64,000 nt of DNA from positions 3,720,001 through 3,784,000 of the forward strand of contig NZ_LT629742.1 of assembly GCF_900104895.1 (NCBI RefSeq), given 5' to 3'. Source of the DNA: Microterricola viridarii. Lineage in GTDB: Bacteria > Actinomycetota > Actinomycetes > Actinomycetales > Microbacteriaceae. The first letter of the stretch is position 1, and every line of letters starts with the position of its first letter. Made by a program: the position numbers and the translations under genes. This document shows, one piece after another, positions 44,165 through 52,734 of the stretch. The notes below the pieces were generated by a model. It had not been told where the DNA came from. It made no database searches and saw nothing but the letters and a program-made list of their open reading frames with translations.

Positions 44165-45321
44165 GACCGGTCTCCCACGTTCGTGTCGAGCTGGGCCGAG
44201 CTGTGCTGGGCCGCGCTGTGCTTGGTCGAGTCGGGCTGGGTCGATTCGGGCTGGGCCGAGGCGGATGCCGGGGCGGGTGCCTGGGCATCCGGGCCCGCAT
44301 CGCCTTCCCTCTCCGTGGCCGATCCGCCTGGACCGAAACGTGCCCGCCGGCGCTCCACCTGGCGCCCGGTGTAGACGGCGACGGCCGCGACGATGACGAT
44401 GCCGCGCACGACGTCCTTCATGAACGGGTTCACCTGCAGCACGCTCATCACGTTGTCGAGCACTGCGAAGATCGCGACGCCGCCGATGGTGCCCCAGATC
44501 GAGCCCCGGCCGCCGGCGAGCAGGGTGCCGCCGAGCACGACCGCGGCGATCGAGAGCAGGTCGTAGCCGCCCTGGGTGCCGACGGTCGGGCTCCCGACGC
44601 CGAGGCGGCTGGCCAGCAGCAGGCCGGCCATGGCGGCCGACACCGAGCAGAGCACGTGGGCGAGGATCACCGGGTTGGCCGTGCGGATGCCGCTGAGCCT
44701 CGCGACCTGCTCGTTGCCGCCGACGGCGTAGATGTGGTTGCCGACCCTGGTCCGGTTGAGGAAGAGCGCGGCCAGCAGCGCGACGGCGAGCATGATGACG
44801 GTCGACACCGGCACGGGCCCGATGCCCGTCGCGCCGATCAGCTGGAACTCCCAGGGCACGCTGCCGCTGGTTCCCTTGTAGTTGGTGTCGAGGTAGCCCT
44901 TGATGATGAGCCCCATGCCGAGGGTCGCGATGAAGCCGTGCACCTTGAGCTTGGTGACGATCAGGCCGTTGGCCAGGCCGAGCAGCGCCGCGACGCCCAG
45001 GGCGACGGCGACCGCTGCGGCGATATTGGCAGGGTTGCCCTTCATGATGTCGGCGGCGAGCAGGCTGGAGAGGCTGATCACGTAGGGGACGGAGAGGTCG
45101 AGCGAGCCGCAGAGGATCACCAGGGTCTGCCCGATGGCCACGAAGCCGAGCACGCTCATGCCGGTCAGGATGTCGCGGATGTTGCCCGCGCTGAAGAAGC
45201 TGCGCCCGACGGTGGCGACGAGGATCGCCCCGATCGCGATCACACCGATCAGCGCCAGGTAGACGATCACCGTGGAGTCGAGGCGACGCCCAGAGCGGCG
45301 CCGTGCGGAGACCGCGTTCAT
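44161..45321 (-). CDS. Sugar ABC transporter permease (RbsC-type), second
   Basis: A 386-residue permease, paralogous to the next one. Conserved blocks are VAIGQTLVILCGSLDLSVPY (CGSLDLS in place of the GGxDLS type), VHGFIATLGMGLIIKGYLDT, VGNHIYAVGGNEQVARLSGI and IAAVVLGGTLLAGGRGSIWG. The C-terminal tail of about 60 residues is low-complexity, rich in Ala, Gln, Ser and Pro (STQPDSTKHSAAQHSSAQ). ATG overlaps the ATPase stop by 4 nt. Two permease genes suggest a heterodimeric channel. Confidence 0.9.
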   Translation of the reverse strand: MNAVSARRRSGRRLDSTVIVYLALIGVIAIGAILVATVGRSFFSAGNIRDILTGMSVLGFVAIGQTLVILCGSLDLSVPYVISLSSLLAADIMKGNPANIAAAVAVALGVAALLGLANGLIVTKLKVHGFIATLGMGLIIKGYLDTNYKGTSGSVPWEFQLIGATGIGPVPVSTVIMLAVALLAALFLNRTRVGNHIYAVGGNEQVARLSGIRTANPVILAHVLCSVSAAMAGLLLASRLGVGSPTVGTQGGYDLLSIAAVVLGGTLLAGGRGSIWGTIGGVAIFAVLDNVMSVLQVNPFMKDVVRGIVIVAAVAVYTGRQVERRRARFGPGGSATEREGDAGPDAQAPAPASASAQPESTQPDSTKHSAAQHSSAQLDTNVGDRS

Positions 45322-46853
45322 GCCCGTGTCCCTTCGTGTGCGGATGCCGCGGCACCCGTTGCCGCCGAGAGCACCTGCTCCTCGGTGGAGCCCGCGGGCA
45401 GCTCGGCCACGATGCGGCCGTCGTGCATGACGAGGATGCGGTCTGACATGCCGATCACCTCCGGCAGCTCGGACGAGATCATCAGGATCGCGACCCCCTC
45501 CCGGGCGAGCTGACGCATCAGCTGGTAGACGGCGATCTTCGCGCCGACATCGATGCCGCGGGTCGGCTCGTCGAGCAGGACGACCCTCGGCTTGGTGGCC
45601 AGCCACTTGGCGAGCACCACCTTCTGCTGGTTGCCGCCGGAGAGGAACTGCACCTCCTGACCGAGCCCCTGCGAGCTGATCTCGAGCGAGCTGAGCACGC
45701 CGGGGATCTCCTTGCGCACGGCCGCGGTGCGCCGGGCGAAGACGCCGCGGATCACCAGCAGCGCATTGTCGAGGACCGACTGGCCGAGCGCGAGGCCCTG
45801 GGCCTTGCGGTCTTCGGTAATGAGGGCGACGCCGTGCTTGACGGCGGCCCGCGGGCTGCCGATGCGCACCGGCGAGCCGTCCAGCGTGATGGTTCCCCGG
45901 TTGAAGGGTGCCGCCCCGAAGATCGCCTCGACGAGCTCGGTGCGCCCGCTGCCCTGCAGCCCGGACATCCCGACGATCTCGCCGGCGCGCAGCTCGACGT
46001 CGATGCCGTCGACGAAGGCGTTGCCGCCGTCGCTGACCGCCAAGCGGAGCTCCCCGACCGTGGTTCCCCCTACAGGGCCGGGGAAGAATGTCTCGATCGA
46101 GCGGCCGACCATGCGGCGCACCAGCTCGTTCGTGTCGAGCTCTGCGGCAGGGCCACTGCTGACGAGCGCCCCGTCCTTGAGCACCGTGATGCTGTCGCAG
46201 AGCTCGAAGATCTCCTTGAGCCGGTGGCTGACGTAGAGGATCGCGACGCCGCGCGCCTGCAGCCGGCGGATGATGCCGTACAACAGCGCGACCTCGTGAT
46301 CGGCCAGAGCCGCCGTCGGCTCGTCCATCGAGATCACCCGGGCGTCGTAGCTGAGCGCCTTGGCGATCTCGACGATCTGCTGTTCGGCCACGGTGAGCGA
46401 GCCGACGCGGGCGGTCGGGTCGATGAAGTCGATGCCGAGCTCGTCGAGCAGCGCCCGGGTCTGTCGCACCATGGCGCGCTGGCTGACGAAGCCGCGCCGG
46501 CGCGGCTCGCGGCCGAGGTACACGTTCTGGGCGACGCTGCGGTCCGGCAGCAGGTTGAACTCCTGGAACACCGTCGCCAGCCCGGCGTTCATCGCCTGCA
46601 CCGGGTGGCCGAACACCACCGGCTCGCCGCCGAGCGTGACGACACCGGCGTCCCGCTCGTAGACCCCGGCCAGGATCTTCATGAAGGTCGACTTGCCCGC
46701 GCCGTTCTCGCCGACGAGGCCGTGCACCTGGCCAGGCATCAGCTCGATGCCGACGTCGTGCAGCACCGTCACGCCGAAAAAGCTCTTGCTCAGGCCGGTG
46801 GCGGTGAGGATGGGCACGGCGGCGCCGGGCGCCATGGGGGTCTGCTCGCTCAT
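45318..46853 (-). CDS. Sugar ABC transporter ATP-binding protein (RbsA/MglA-type, two domains)
   Basis: A 511-residue protein with two fused nucleotide-binding domains. In domain 1, Walker A is GENGAGKSTFMK, the signature is degenerate (LTVAEQQIVEIAK), and Walker B is VISMDEPTAAL. In domain 2, Walker A has Arg for Lys (GLQGSGRTELVE), the signature is LSGGNQQKVVLAKWL and Walker B is VVLLDEPTRGIDVG. This asymmetry is normal for RbsA-type proteins. Start and stop each overlap neighbours by 4 nt (oxidoreductase before, permease after). It powers import of the sugar bound by the lipoprotein in this operon. Confidence 0.93.
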   Translation of the reverse strand: MSEQTPMAPGAAVPILTATGLSKSFFGVTVLHDVGIELMPGQVHGLVGENGAGKSTFMKILAGVYERDAGVVTLGGEPVVFGHPVQAMNAGLATVFQEFNLLPDRSVAQNVYLGREPRRRGFVSQRAMVRQTRALLDELGIDFIDPTARVGSLTVAEQQIVEIAKALSYDARVISMDEPTAALADHEVALLYGIIRRLQARGVAILYVSHRLKEIFELCDSITVLKDGALVSSGPAAELDTNELVRRMVGRSIETFFPGPVGGTTVGELRLAVSDGGNAFVDGIDVELRAGEIVGMSGLQGSGRTELVEAIFGAAPFNRGTITLDGSPVRIGSPRAAVKHGVALITEDRKAQGLALGQSVLDNALLVIRGVFARRTAAVRKEIPGVLSSLEISSQGLGQEVQFLSGGNQQKVVLAKWLATKPRVVLLDEPTRGIDVGAKIAVYQLMRQLAREGVAILMISSELPEVIGMSDRILVMHDGRIVAELPAGSTEEQVLSAATGAAASAHEGTRA

Positions 46854-48028
46854 TCGGTGACCTCCACCCAGCGGCCGGATGCCGCGGACTCCAGCACGGC
46901 GGCGGTCACGCGCACGGCGCGCAAGCCGTCCGCGAAGGTCGGCAGGCCCTCCGGCCGCGCCCCGTCCGGCGCGACGGCAGCTGAATAGCTGTCGGCGACG
47001 AAGGAGTTGAAGGCGTCTTGATAGCCCATCGGATGCCCGGCGGGCACGACGCTGAGCCTGGCCGCGTCCGGCGACAGCAGGCCGGGATCGCGCACCAGGT
47101 GGCGGAAGCCTGATCGGCGGCCGAGCCAGAGCTCGTCCGGCCGCTCCTGATCGAAGCGGATGCTCTCCTCTGTGCCGGAGATCTCCAGGACGAGGCTGTT
47201 CTTGCGCCCGAGCGCCACCTGCGAGATGAGCAGCGTGCCGACGGCTCCGCCGCGCATCTCGACGACGAGTGCGACGAGGTCTTCGGTGGCGATGTCGCGA
47301 TTGCTCGAGCGCTCGCCGTAGACGGTGCGCGTCGTGGCGTTCAACCGGGCGATCCGATCGCCGGTCACGAACTCCAGCAGGTCGACGAGGTGGGAGCCGA
47401 TGTCGGCGAACGCCCGCGACGGGCCGCCGAGCTCGGCGTTCACCCGCCAATCGTCCGAGAGCGGCTCGGCCAGCCAGTCCTGCAGGTATCCGCCGGTCAG
47501 GCTGAGCAGCCGGCCGGTCTCGCCGCTCAGCACGCGGGCGCGGGCCTCGCGCACCATCGGGTGGAAGCGGTAGACGAAGGGCACTGTCGCGCTGAGGCCG
47601 CTGGCCTCGGCCCGGCGGGCCAGCTCGGCCGCGTCGCCGACCGAGGTCGCCAGCGGCTTCTCGCAGATGACGTGCTTGCCGGCGTCCAGCGCCGCCAGCG
47701 CGAACGGGGCGTGCGTGGTGTTGGGGGTGCAGATGTGCACGACGTCGATGTCGCCGTCGCTGAGCAGCTCGTTCACCGAGGAGTAGGAGCGCTCGAGCCC
47801 GAGCAGCGCCGCGGCCTGTTCGGCGCTGGCGCTGGAGGAGGCCGCGGCCCCGGCGAGCGTGGCACGGGCGGCCCTGGCTGCCCGGCTGTGCACGGCGGCC
47901 ATGAAGCCGGCGCCGATGAATCCGGCCCGGAGTGCGCCGGTGCGGCCAGCGGCGGCCTCGGCGAACGCCGCACGAGCCGGGCTCGTCGCGTCCGCGGTGG
48001 CGGCAGAATCGATGACGGTCTTTGTCAT
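46850..48028 (-). CDS. Gfo/Idh/MocA family oxidoreductase
   Basis: A 392-residue NAD(P)-dependent sugar or inositol dehydrogenase-like enzyme, first in the operon. The Rossmann motif is AGFIGAGFMAAVHSRA at about residues 39-54, followed by DVVHICTPNTTHAPFALAAL, the catalytic-Lys block GKHVICEKPLATSV, and in the C-terminal domain FADIGSHLVDLLEFVTGD with the usual Asp/His pair. It probably oxidises a sugar hydroxyl, possibly at C3. The first 38 residues are Ala/Thr-rich and look dispensable. There is no Shine-Dalgarno sequence before the ATG at 48028, so a leaderless mRNA is possible. Divergent from the ROK repressor gene. Confidence 0.9.
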   Translation of the reverse strand: MTKTVIDSAATADATSPARAAFAEAAAGRTGALRAGFIGAGFMAAVHSRAARAARATLAGAAASSSASAEQAAALLGLERSYSSVNELLSDGDIDVVHICTPNTTHAPFALAALDAGKHVICEKPLATSVGDAAELARRAEASGLSATVPFVYRFHPMVREARARVLSGETGRLLSLTGGYLQDWLAEPLSDDWRVNAELGGPSRAFADIGSHLVDLLEFVTGDRIARLNATTRTVYGERSSNRDIATEDLVALVVEMRGGAVGTLLISQVALGRKNSLVLEISGTEESIRFDQERPDELWLGRRSGFRHLVRDPGLLSPDAARLSVVPAGHPMGYQDAFNSFVADSYSAAVAPDGARPEGLPTFADGLRAVRVTAAVLESAASGRWVEVTE

Positions 48029-48054
48029 GGGGAGAGTGTGACACACGTTGCGCG

Positions 48055-48112
48055 ACTTTTGCTAGTTAAAAATCAAAAGTTGTTTGTCACGATTCAGCTT
48101 CGCCTTTATCAA
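48055..48112. promoter_or_regulatory. Divergent control region with palindrome and promoter for the ROK gene
   Basis: ACTTTTG (48055-48061) and CAAAAGT (48074-48080) are perfect inverted arms with a 12-nt A/T-rich spacer, unusual in this GC-rich DNA. For the ROK gene, TTGTCA (48084-48089) and TATCAA (48107-48112) are 17 bp apart. On the other strand GTGACA (48090-48085) has a TAACTA-like -10 inside the palindrome. Repression of both directions by the ROK protein is the natural reading. Confidence 0.65.
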
Positions 48113-48137
48113 CTCCTGTAAGCCGATGTGATTTACT

Positions 48138-49334
48138 GTGCCCATGGTCGACTTAAACCGCGGTTCCGCGCTCGGGAGCTCCGGCGCCAGCGAGCTCTTT
48201 CAGCTGCTGCGCGACGGGCAGCCCCGTACGCGCGCCGAACTCGCCGCGCTCACCGGGCTGGCCCGGTCCACCATCGCGGCCAGGGTCGAGACGTTGATGG
48301 CGCTGGAGCTCATCTCCCCCGTCGGCGACGCGGCGTCCACCGGCGGCCGCCCCTCCTCGCAGTTCGCGCTCAACGCCTCGGCACGCATCGTGCTGGCCGC
48401 CGACCTCGGCGCCACCCACGCGACGCTGGCGGCGACAGACCTGGCGGGCGTCGTCCTCGGGGAGGTGCACGAGGACATCGACATCGCGAGCGGTCCAGAG
48501 GCGGTGCTCGGCTGGATGGTGTCGGCGGCCAGGCAGCTGCTCGACGAGCTCGGCCGGCCGCACCACGACCTCATCGCCATCGGGGTCGGCGTGCCCGGCC
48601 CGGTCCAACACTCCACCGGGCGGCCGGTGAACCCGCCGATCATGCCCGGCTGGGACCGCTTCGACGTTCCCGGCTGGGTGCAGCAACACCTCGAGGTGCC
48701 GGTGCTCGTCGACAACGACGTGAACATCATGGCCCTCGGCGAGCGCGCGTTCGCCTGGCCCAACACCGAGCACCTCATGTTCGTCAAGGTGGCCACGGGC
48801 ATCGGCGCCGGCGTCATCTCCGGCGGGCTGCTGCAGCGGGGCGCCCAGGGCATCGCGGGTGACATCGGGCACGTGCAGGTGGCGCGCGGCGCCGGCATCC
48901 CCTGCCACTGCGGCAATCGCGGCTGCCTGGAGGCCCTGGCCTCCGGCCCGGCCATCGCCAAGGCGCTGCGCGAGGCGGGGCTCGACGTGGCCTCGAGCCG
49001 CGACGTCATCGAGCTGGTCAAGCGCGGCAACATCGAGGCGATCCAGGCCGTGCGGCAGGCCGGCCGCGACATCGGCGAGGTGCTCACCGCCGCGGTGAGC
49101 CTCATCAACCCCTCCGTTATCGCCATCGGCGGCTCGATGGCGCGCGCGGGCGAGCACCTGATCGCCGGCGTCCGCGAGATCGTCTACACCCGCTCGATGC
49201 CGCTGGCCACCGAGCACCTGTCCATCGTGCAGAGTTCGGCCGCCGAGAACGCGGCGGTGCTGGGCGCCAGCATGCTCGCCATCCACCACGCGCTCTCCCC
49301 GGCCGGAGTCGACGCCCTCTCACCCCGCGCCTGA
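48138..49334 (+). CDS. ROK family transcriptional repressor
   Basis: A 396-398-residue regulator with an N-terminal winged helix (SELFQLLRDGQPRTRAELAA, LTGLARSTIAARVETLMALE) joined to a sugar-kinase-like ROK domain. VLAADLGATHATLAATDLAG is the phosphate-binding block, GVGVPGPVQHSTG and LVDNDVNIMALGE follow, and CHCGNRGCLEALASG is the zinc-binding ROK signature. It is divergent from the sugar operon and most likely represses it until a sugar effector binds. GTG 48138 and ATG 48144 are both possible; there is no clear ribosome site. A promoter at 48084-48112 gives a leader of about 20-25 nt. Confidence 0.9.
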   Translation: MPMVDLNRGSALGSSGASELFQLLRDGQPRTRAELAALTGLARSTIAARVETLMALELISPVGDAASTGGRPSSQFALNASARIVLAADLGATHATLAATDLAGVVLGEVHEDIDIASGPEAVLGWMVSAARQLLDELGRPHHDLIAIGVGVPGPVQHSTGRPVNPPIMPGWDRFDVPGWVQQHLEVPVLVDNDVNIMALGERAFAWPNTEHLMFVKVATGIGAGVISGGLLQRGAQGIAGDIGHVQVARGAGIPCHCGNRGCLEALASGPAIAKALREAGLDVASSRDVIELVKRGNIEAIQAVRQAGRDIGEVLTAAVSLINPSVIAIGGSMARAGEHLIAGVREIVYTRSMPLATEHLSIVQSSAAENAAVLGASMLAIHHALSPAGVDALSPRA

Positions 49335-49422
49335 GCTCCGACCGGCAGCGGCACCGCCCGGCGAGCCGACAGATTCTCCGGTCGGGTGCACACAGCGGCG
49401 CGCGCCGAGAGACAATGGAGGG

Positions 49423-50175
49423 GTGAGTGATGCTGTGCTGGGCCTGTTCGACACCGATTCTGACGGTGCTGGCTCGCTGCACGGCGAGGCCCCCGCGGCA
49501 TCCGTGGCCCCCTGCCTGACGCGCATCGTGGCCGATTCCGGTGACCGCGCCGCGTGGATGTACGCCAGGGCGCGGGGCATCACGGCGACGGATGTCGCCA
49601 AGCTCTCGACCCCGCGGTCGATCCAGTCGGCCGCCTTCGAGAAGCTCAACGGCTCGAGCTTCAGCGGAAACTCCTGGACCGACCACGGCCGCGCCCGCGA
49701 GCCCGTGATCGCCGAGTGGGTGCGCCGCGAGCACGGAATCGAGCCGAGCTCGAGCCTGTTCCACGCCGCAGAGGAGCGGCTGCACCTGGCCACACCGGAC
49801 GGCATCGCGGTGCGCACGGGCGGCCGGGTCGAGCTGGCCGAGATCAAGACCACGAGCAAGGCGTGGCGCAGCATCCCCCGCCCGTACATGCGCCAGGTGT
49901 GGTGGCAGCAGTACGTGCTCGGCGCGGAGCGCACCCTCGTCGTGTGGGAGCAGCACGACAACTTCGTGCCGATCGGCGAGGAGCCGCTCTCGCGCTGGGT
50001 CGACCGCGACGACGAGCAGATCGCGCTGCTGATCGGCCTGGCCGGGCAGCTGGTCGACGAGCTGCGCGACCGCACCGCGCGCAAGCTGGAGGCGCAGGCC
50101 GCGGCCTCCGCCCGCGCGGCCCGGGCCGCCGAGGCGCGCGAGCTCTACGGACCCGGCGCCCTCTACGTGCCCTGA
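49423..50175 (+). CDS. YqaJ-type viral recombinase/exonuclease domain protein
   Basis: A 250-residue protein of the PD-(D/E)XK nuclease superfamily, related to lambda-type exonucleases. GITATDVAKLSTPRS, DHGRAREPVIAEWVRREHGI, LHLATPDGIAV and VELAEIKTTSKAW supply the expected catalytic residues (Glu of AREP, Asp of TPDGI, Glu and Lys of AEIKT), followed by RQVWWQQYVLGAERTLVVWE. The C-terminal 40 residues are an Ala/Arg-rich helix. The GTG at 49423 follows GGAGG closely. There are no phage genes nearby; its stop overlaps the start of an alpha/beta hydrolase gene (TGATG). In this host context it may be a domesticated repair enzyme. Confidence 0.82.
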   Translation: MSDAVLGLFDTDSDGAGSLHGEAPAASVAPCLTRIVADSGDRAAWMYARARGITATDVAKLSTPRSIQSAAFEKLNGSSFSGNSWTDHGRAREPVIAEWVRREHGIEPSSSLFHAAEERLHLATPDGIAVRTGGRVELAEIKTTSKAWRSIPRPYMRQVWWQQYVLGAERTLVVWEQHDNFVPIGEEPLSRWVDRDDEQIALLIGLAGQLVDELRDRTARKLEAQAAASARAARAAEARELYGPGALYVP

Positions 50176-50942
50176 TGGCCACCCTCCTGCTGCACGGGCT
50201 CGGCGCCGACCGGCGTCAGCCGCTCGAGCTGTTCGGGCCGGTGCTGGCCGACTCCCCGGAGTCGGTGGTCGCCCTGGATGTGCGCGCCCACGGCGCCTCG
50301 CCGTTGATCGGGTCGGCGGCCGACTTCACACTGCCCGCCCTGGCCGCAGAGCTCGCGGCATCCGCCCGCGCCGCGCTGCCGCCGGGCGAACCCGTCACCC
50401 TGATCGGCATCTCGATGGGCGCCGCCCTCGCGCTGCGCATCGCCCTCGACGAGCTGCTGCCGGTGCGCCGGGCCGTGTTCGTGCGGCCGGCGTTCTCGAG
50501 CGAGGCGCTGCCCCCGAACCTGCACGCGTTCCCGGTGATCGCCGAGCTGCTCACCCGCCTGGGCCCCGCTGAGGGGGTCGAGTCCTTCCGCGAGAGCTCG
50601 CTCTACCAGGAGGTCGCCGCCGCCTCCCCGGCCGGCGGGCGCGGCCTGCTCGGCCAGTTCACCGCCCCGGATGCCGTGGCGCGGGCCGTGCGGCTGACCG
50701 AGGTTCCCCGCAATCGCGCCTATCGCGACACCGCCGAGCTCGCGGCGCTGTCTGCCCGCGGCGTGCCGGCACTCGTGGTCGCAGCGCCGCGGGACCCGGT
50801 GCACCCCGTGGCCGTGGCTGCCGAGTGGGCAGAGGGGCTCGGGGCCGAGCTGCTGACCGTGCCCGCCCGCGACGACTCGCAGCCCGCGCAGACCGCCGCG
50901 CTGCGGGCGGGCCTCGCCGAATGGCTGCGCACGGTCGACTGA
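50175..50942 (+). CDS. Alpha/beta hydrolase
   Basis: A 255-residue hydrolase. TLLLHGLGADRRQPLELFGP at the start holds the oxyanion-hole HGL; GISMGAALALRIAL is the nucleophile elbow with Ser at about residue 82; VAAPRDPVHPVAVAAEWAEG supplies the acid, and the catalytic His is near the end, though the usual GH is not obvious (VPARDDSQPAQ), so the last residue of the triad is uncertain. Translation is coupled to the YqaJ-type gene by TGATG. A shared pathway for a nuclease and a hydrolase is not apparent. The substrate is unknown. Confidence 0.82.
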   Translation: MATLLLHGLGADRRQPLELFGPVLADSPESVVALDVRAHGASPLIGSAADFTLPALAAELAASARAALPPGEPVTLIGISMGAALALRIALDELLPVRRAVFVRPAFSSEALPPNLHAFPVIAELLTRLGPAEGVESFRESSLYQEVAAASPAGGRGLLGQFTAPDAVARAVRLTEVPRNRAYRDTAELAALSARGVPALVVAAPRDPVHPVAVAAEWAEGLGAELLTVPARDDSQPAQTAALRAGLAEWLRTVD

Positions 50943-51005
50943 GCCGCGCCGCACGCAGCTCCCCCGCCCCGCGATCGACTCCCCCGCCCGCTGCCGGGCA
51001 GCCGA

Positions 51006-51041
51006 GAGGCCCGGGCCCCGCTCGCGCGGAACCCGGGCCTC
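51006..51041. terminator. Bidirectional terminator hairpin
   Basis: GAGGCCCGGG (51006-51015) and CCCGGGCCTC (51032-51041) form a perfect 10-bp G/C stem with a 16-nt loop, between the convergent hydrolase and aminopeptidase genes. No U-tract follows, which is common in high-GC actinobacteria. Confidence 0.65.
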
Positions 51042-51057
51042 GTCGTGGTGCCTCGAT

Positions 51058-52734
51058 TTAGCGGCGCAGGTGGCTGCCCGCGTAGTCGAAGCTGTCGGCC
51101 GTGATCTGCGCGCGGGCCGCCATGCGGCTGCCGTCCTCGAAGAATCCGGTCTTCATGACGGCCAGCGTCATAGTGGCGTGTGCCGCGGCGTCACCCAGCT
51201 CGCTCAGCGCTGCAGTGCTGAGGTTGTTGATGGTGTCACAGGCCTGGTGGTAGCAGGCGTCGTACGGGGCACCGGCCGTGCCTCCGAAGAGGGTGACTTC
51301 CTCCTCGGTCTTCAGGCCTTCTGCACCACTGAACAGCCCACCGGCAGGGATACCGGATTCGATGAAGGGCCCGTAGTCAGAGCGCCCGTCAAATGCCGTC
51401 GGTGCGCTGGCCAGCCCCTTCGAGGCGAAGTAGTCGGTGAACACCGTCTCGATCTGCGCCGATCCGGGAGGGCCCGAGAGTCCGTCCGGGTCGTCCGAGC
51501 CGTCTCCGTCGTACACGAATCGCACGTAGTTCGTGGATCCGAGCATGTCGAAGTTCAGGTTCGCGTAGATGGTCCCGAGCTCCGCGTCGCTGAGGTTGGC
51601 GACGTAGTGGGTGGATCCCAGGAGTCCCTCCTCCTCGGCTCCCCAGAACGCGAAGCGCAGCTTCTGCTGCGGCTTGATGTTGAGCTTCGACATCTGGAGG
51701 GCGGTCTCGAGAATGGTGGCGGTGCCGCTGCCGTTGTCGTTGATGCCCGGTCCGGCGAGCACCGAGTCGAGGTGCGCACCGACGACGACGACCTTGCCGG
51801 CGTCGCCCTTCTTCGAGTCAGCCAGGATGTTCTTGGTCGTGCGGGTCTCGGAGATCGTCGACGTGCTCAGCGAGAGCGTGACAGCACCACCTTGTGCCGC
51901 CGTGTAGAGCGCCGCTCCGTCCGCGTAGCTCAGCCCGACAACCGGCACCGCTGCCGGTGCGCCGAGGGTGACGCCGGTCAGAAGGTCGGTGCGCCCGGGG
52001 TTGCCCTCGTTGAAGATCGCGGCCGCGTCATAGCCGGCCGCAACAGCGTTGGCCACCTTCACCTCAAAGGTGCAGGTGCCGCGCTGGATGAGTGCAATCT
52101 GCGGCTCGGTTGCCGACGCCGGCGCGAAGTCCTCCGGCAGACATCCGGATGCCGAACTCGGCGTCGGGGTAGCCGGGACGACGGTGTTCAACGTCGCCAC
52201 GAGGGTGCCGGTGACGGAGCCACTGCCCGAGTAGTCCAGCGTGGCGACCTCGTAGTCCGTGGGGCTCGGCGACAGCTGGCTGAGCGCGGCCGGGCCGGTC
52301 TCCTCGTAGTAGGGGAAGTCGAACGGCTGCTCGGTGACCGTGTAGCCGGCCTTCCGCAGCTGATCGCTGACATAGGCCGCCGAGGCGTCAAAGCCCGGCG
52401 TGCCGGAGGCGCGCGTTCCGCCGTTCTGGTTCGCGATGCGCTGCAGCACCCGCGCATGCGTCAGGATGCCGTTCGCGGTCACGGCCTTGAGCAACTTGTC
52501 GGTGCTCTGGCCGCCGTTGCCGTTGCCATTGCCGTTGTTGCCGCCGCCATTCCCGTTGTTGCCGTTGTTCCCGTTATTGCCGTTGTTGCCCTTCGGGCCG
52601 TTGTTGCCCTGCTGGCTGTTGCTGTTGCCCTTGCCGTTGTTGCCATTTCCGTTGCCGTTGGCCAGCGCCGGCGCAGCGGGCACCAATAAGGCCGCCACCA
52701 CCAGACCGGTGAGAACCATTGCTTTCTTGCGCAC
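51058..52734 (-). CDS. Secreted M28 family aminopeptidase with PA domain
   Basis: A 558-residue exported zinc peptidase related to the Streptomyces griseus aminopeptidase. A signal peptide ends near PALA (about residue 25); a linker of about 50 residues is almost only Asn and Gly with some Lys, Ser and Gln. A PA insert (IALIQRGTCTFEVKVANAVA) lies at about 205-300. The M28 domain follows, with zinc ligands and catalytic Glu in VGAHLDSVLAGPGINDNGSG, AFWGAEEEGLLGS, NFDMLGS and CYHQACDT. The GTG at 52734 follows GAGGAG. It removes N-terminal residues from extracellular peptides. Monocistronic, with a strong hairpin downstream. Confidence 0.92.
   Translation of the reverse strand: MRKKAMVLTGLVVAALLVPAAPALANGNGNGNNGKGNSNSQQGNNGPKGNNGNNGNNGNNGNGGGNNGNGNGNGGQSTDKLLKAVTANGILTHARVLQRIANQNGGTRASGTPGFDASAAYVSDQLRKAGYTVTEQPFDFPYYEETGPAALSQLSPSPTDYEVATLDYSGSGSVTGTLVATLNTVVPATPTPSSASGCLPEDFAPASATEPQIALIQRGTCTFEVKVANAVAAGYDAAAIFNEGNPGRTDLLTGVTLGAPAAVPVVGLSYADGAALYTAAQGGAVTLSLSTSTISETRTTKNILADSKKGDAGKVVVVGAHLDSVLAGPGINDNGSGTATILETALQMSKLNIKPQQKLRFAFWGAEEEGLLGSTHYVANLSDAELGTIYANLNFDMLGSTNYVRFVYDGDGSDDPDGLSGPPGSAQIETVFTDYFASKGLASAPTAFDGRSDYGPFIESGIPAGGLFSGAEGLKTEEEVTLFGGTAGAPYDACYHQACDTINNLSTAALSELGDAAAHATMTLAVMKTGFFEDGSRMAARAQITADSFDYAGSHLRR

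Noticed and set aside
43165-44300. Upstream extension of the binding-protein frame to 44300 (and similar extensions of the permease and ATPase frames)
   Set aside because: Each extension is antisense-like Arg-rich sequence over a real gene, and the internal starts have good ribosome sites or 4-nt overlaps with the previous stop.
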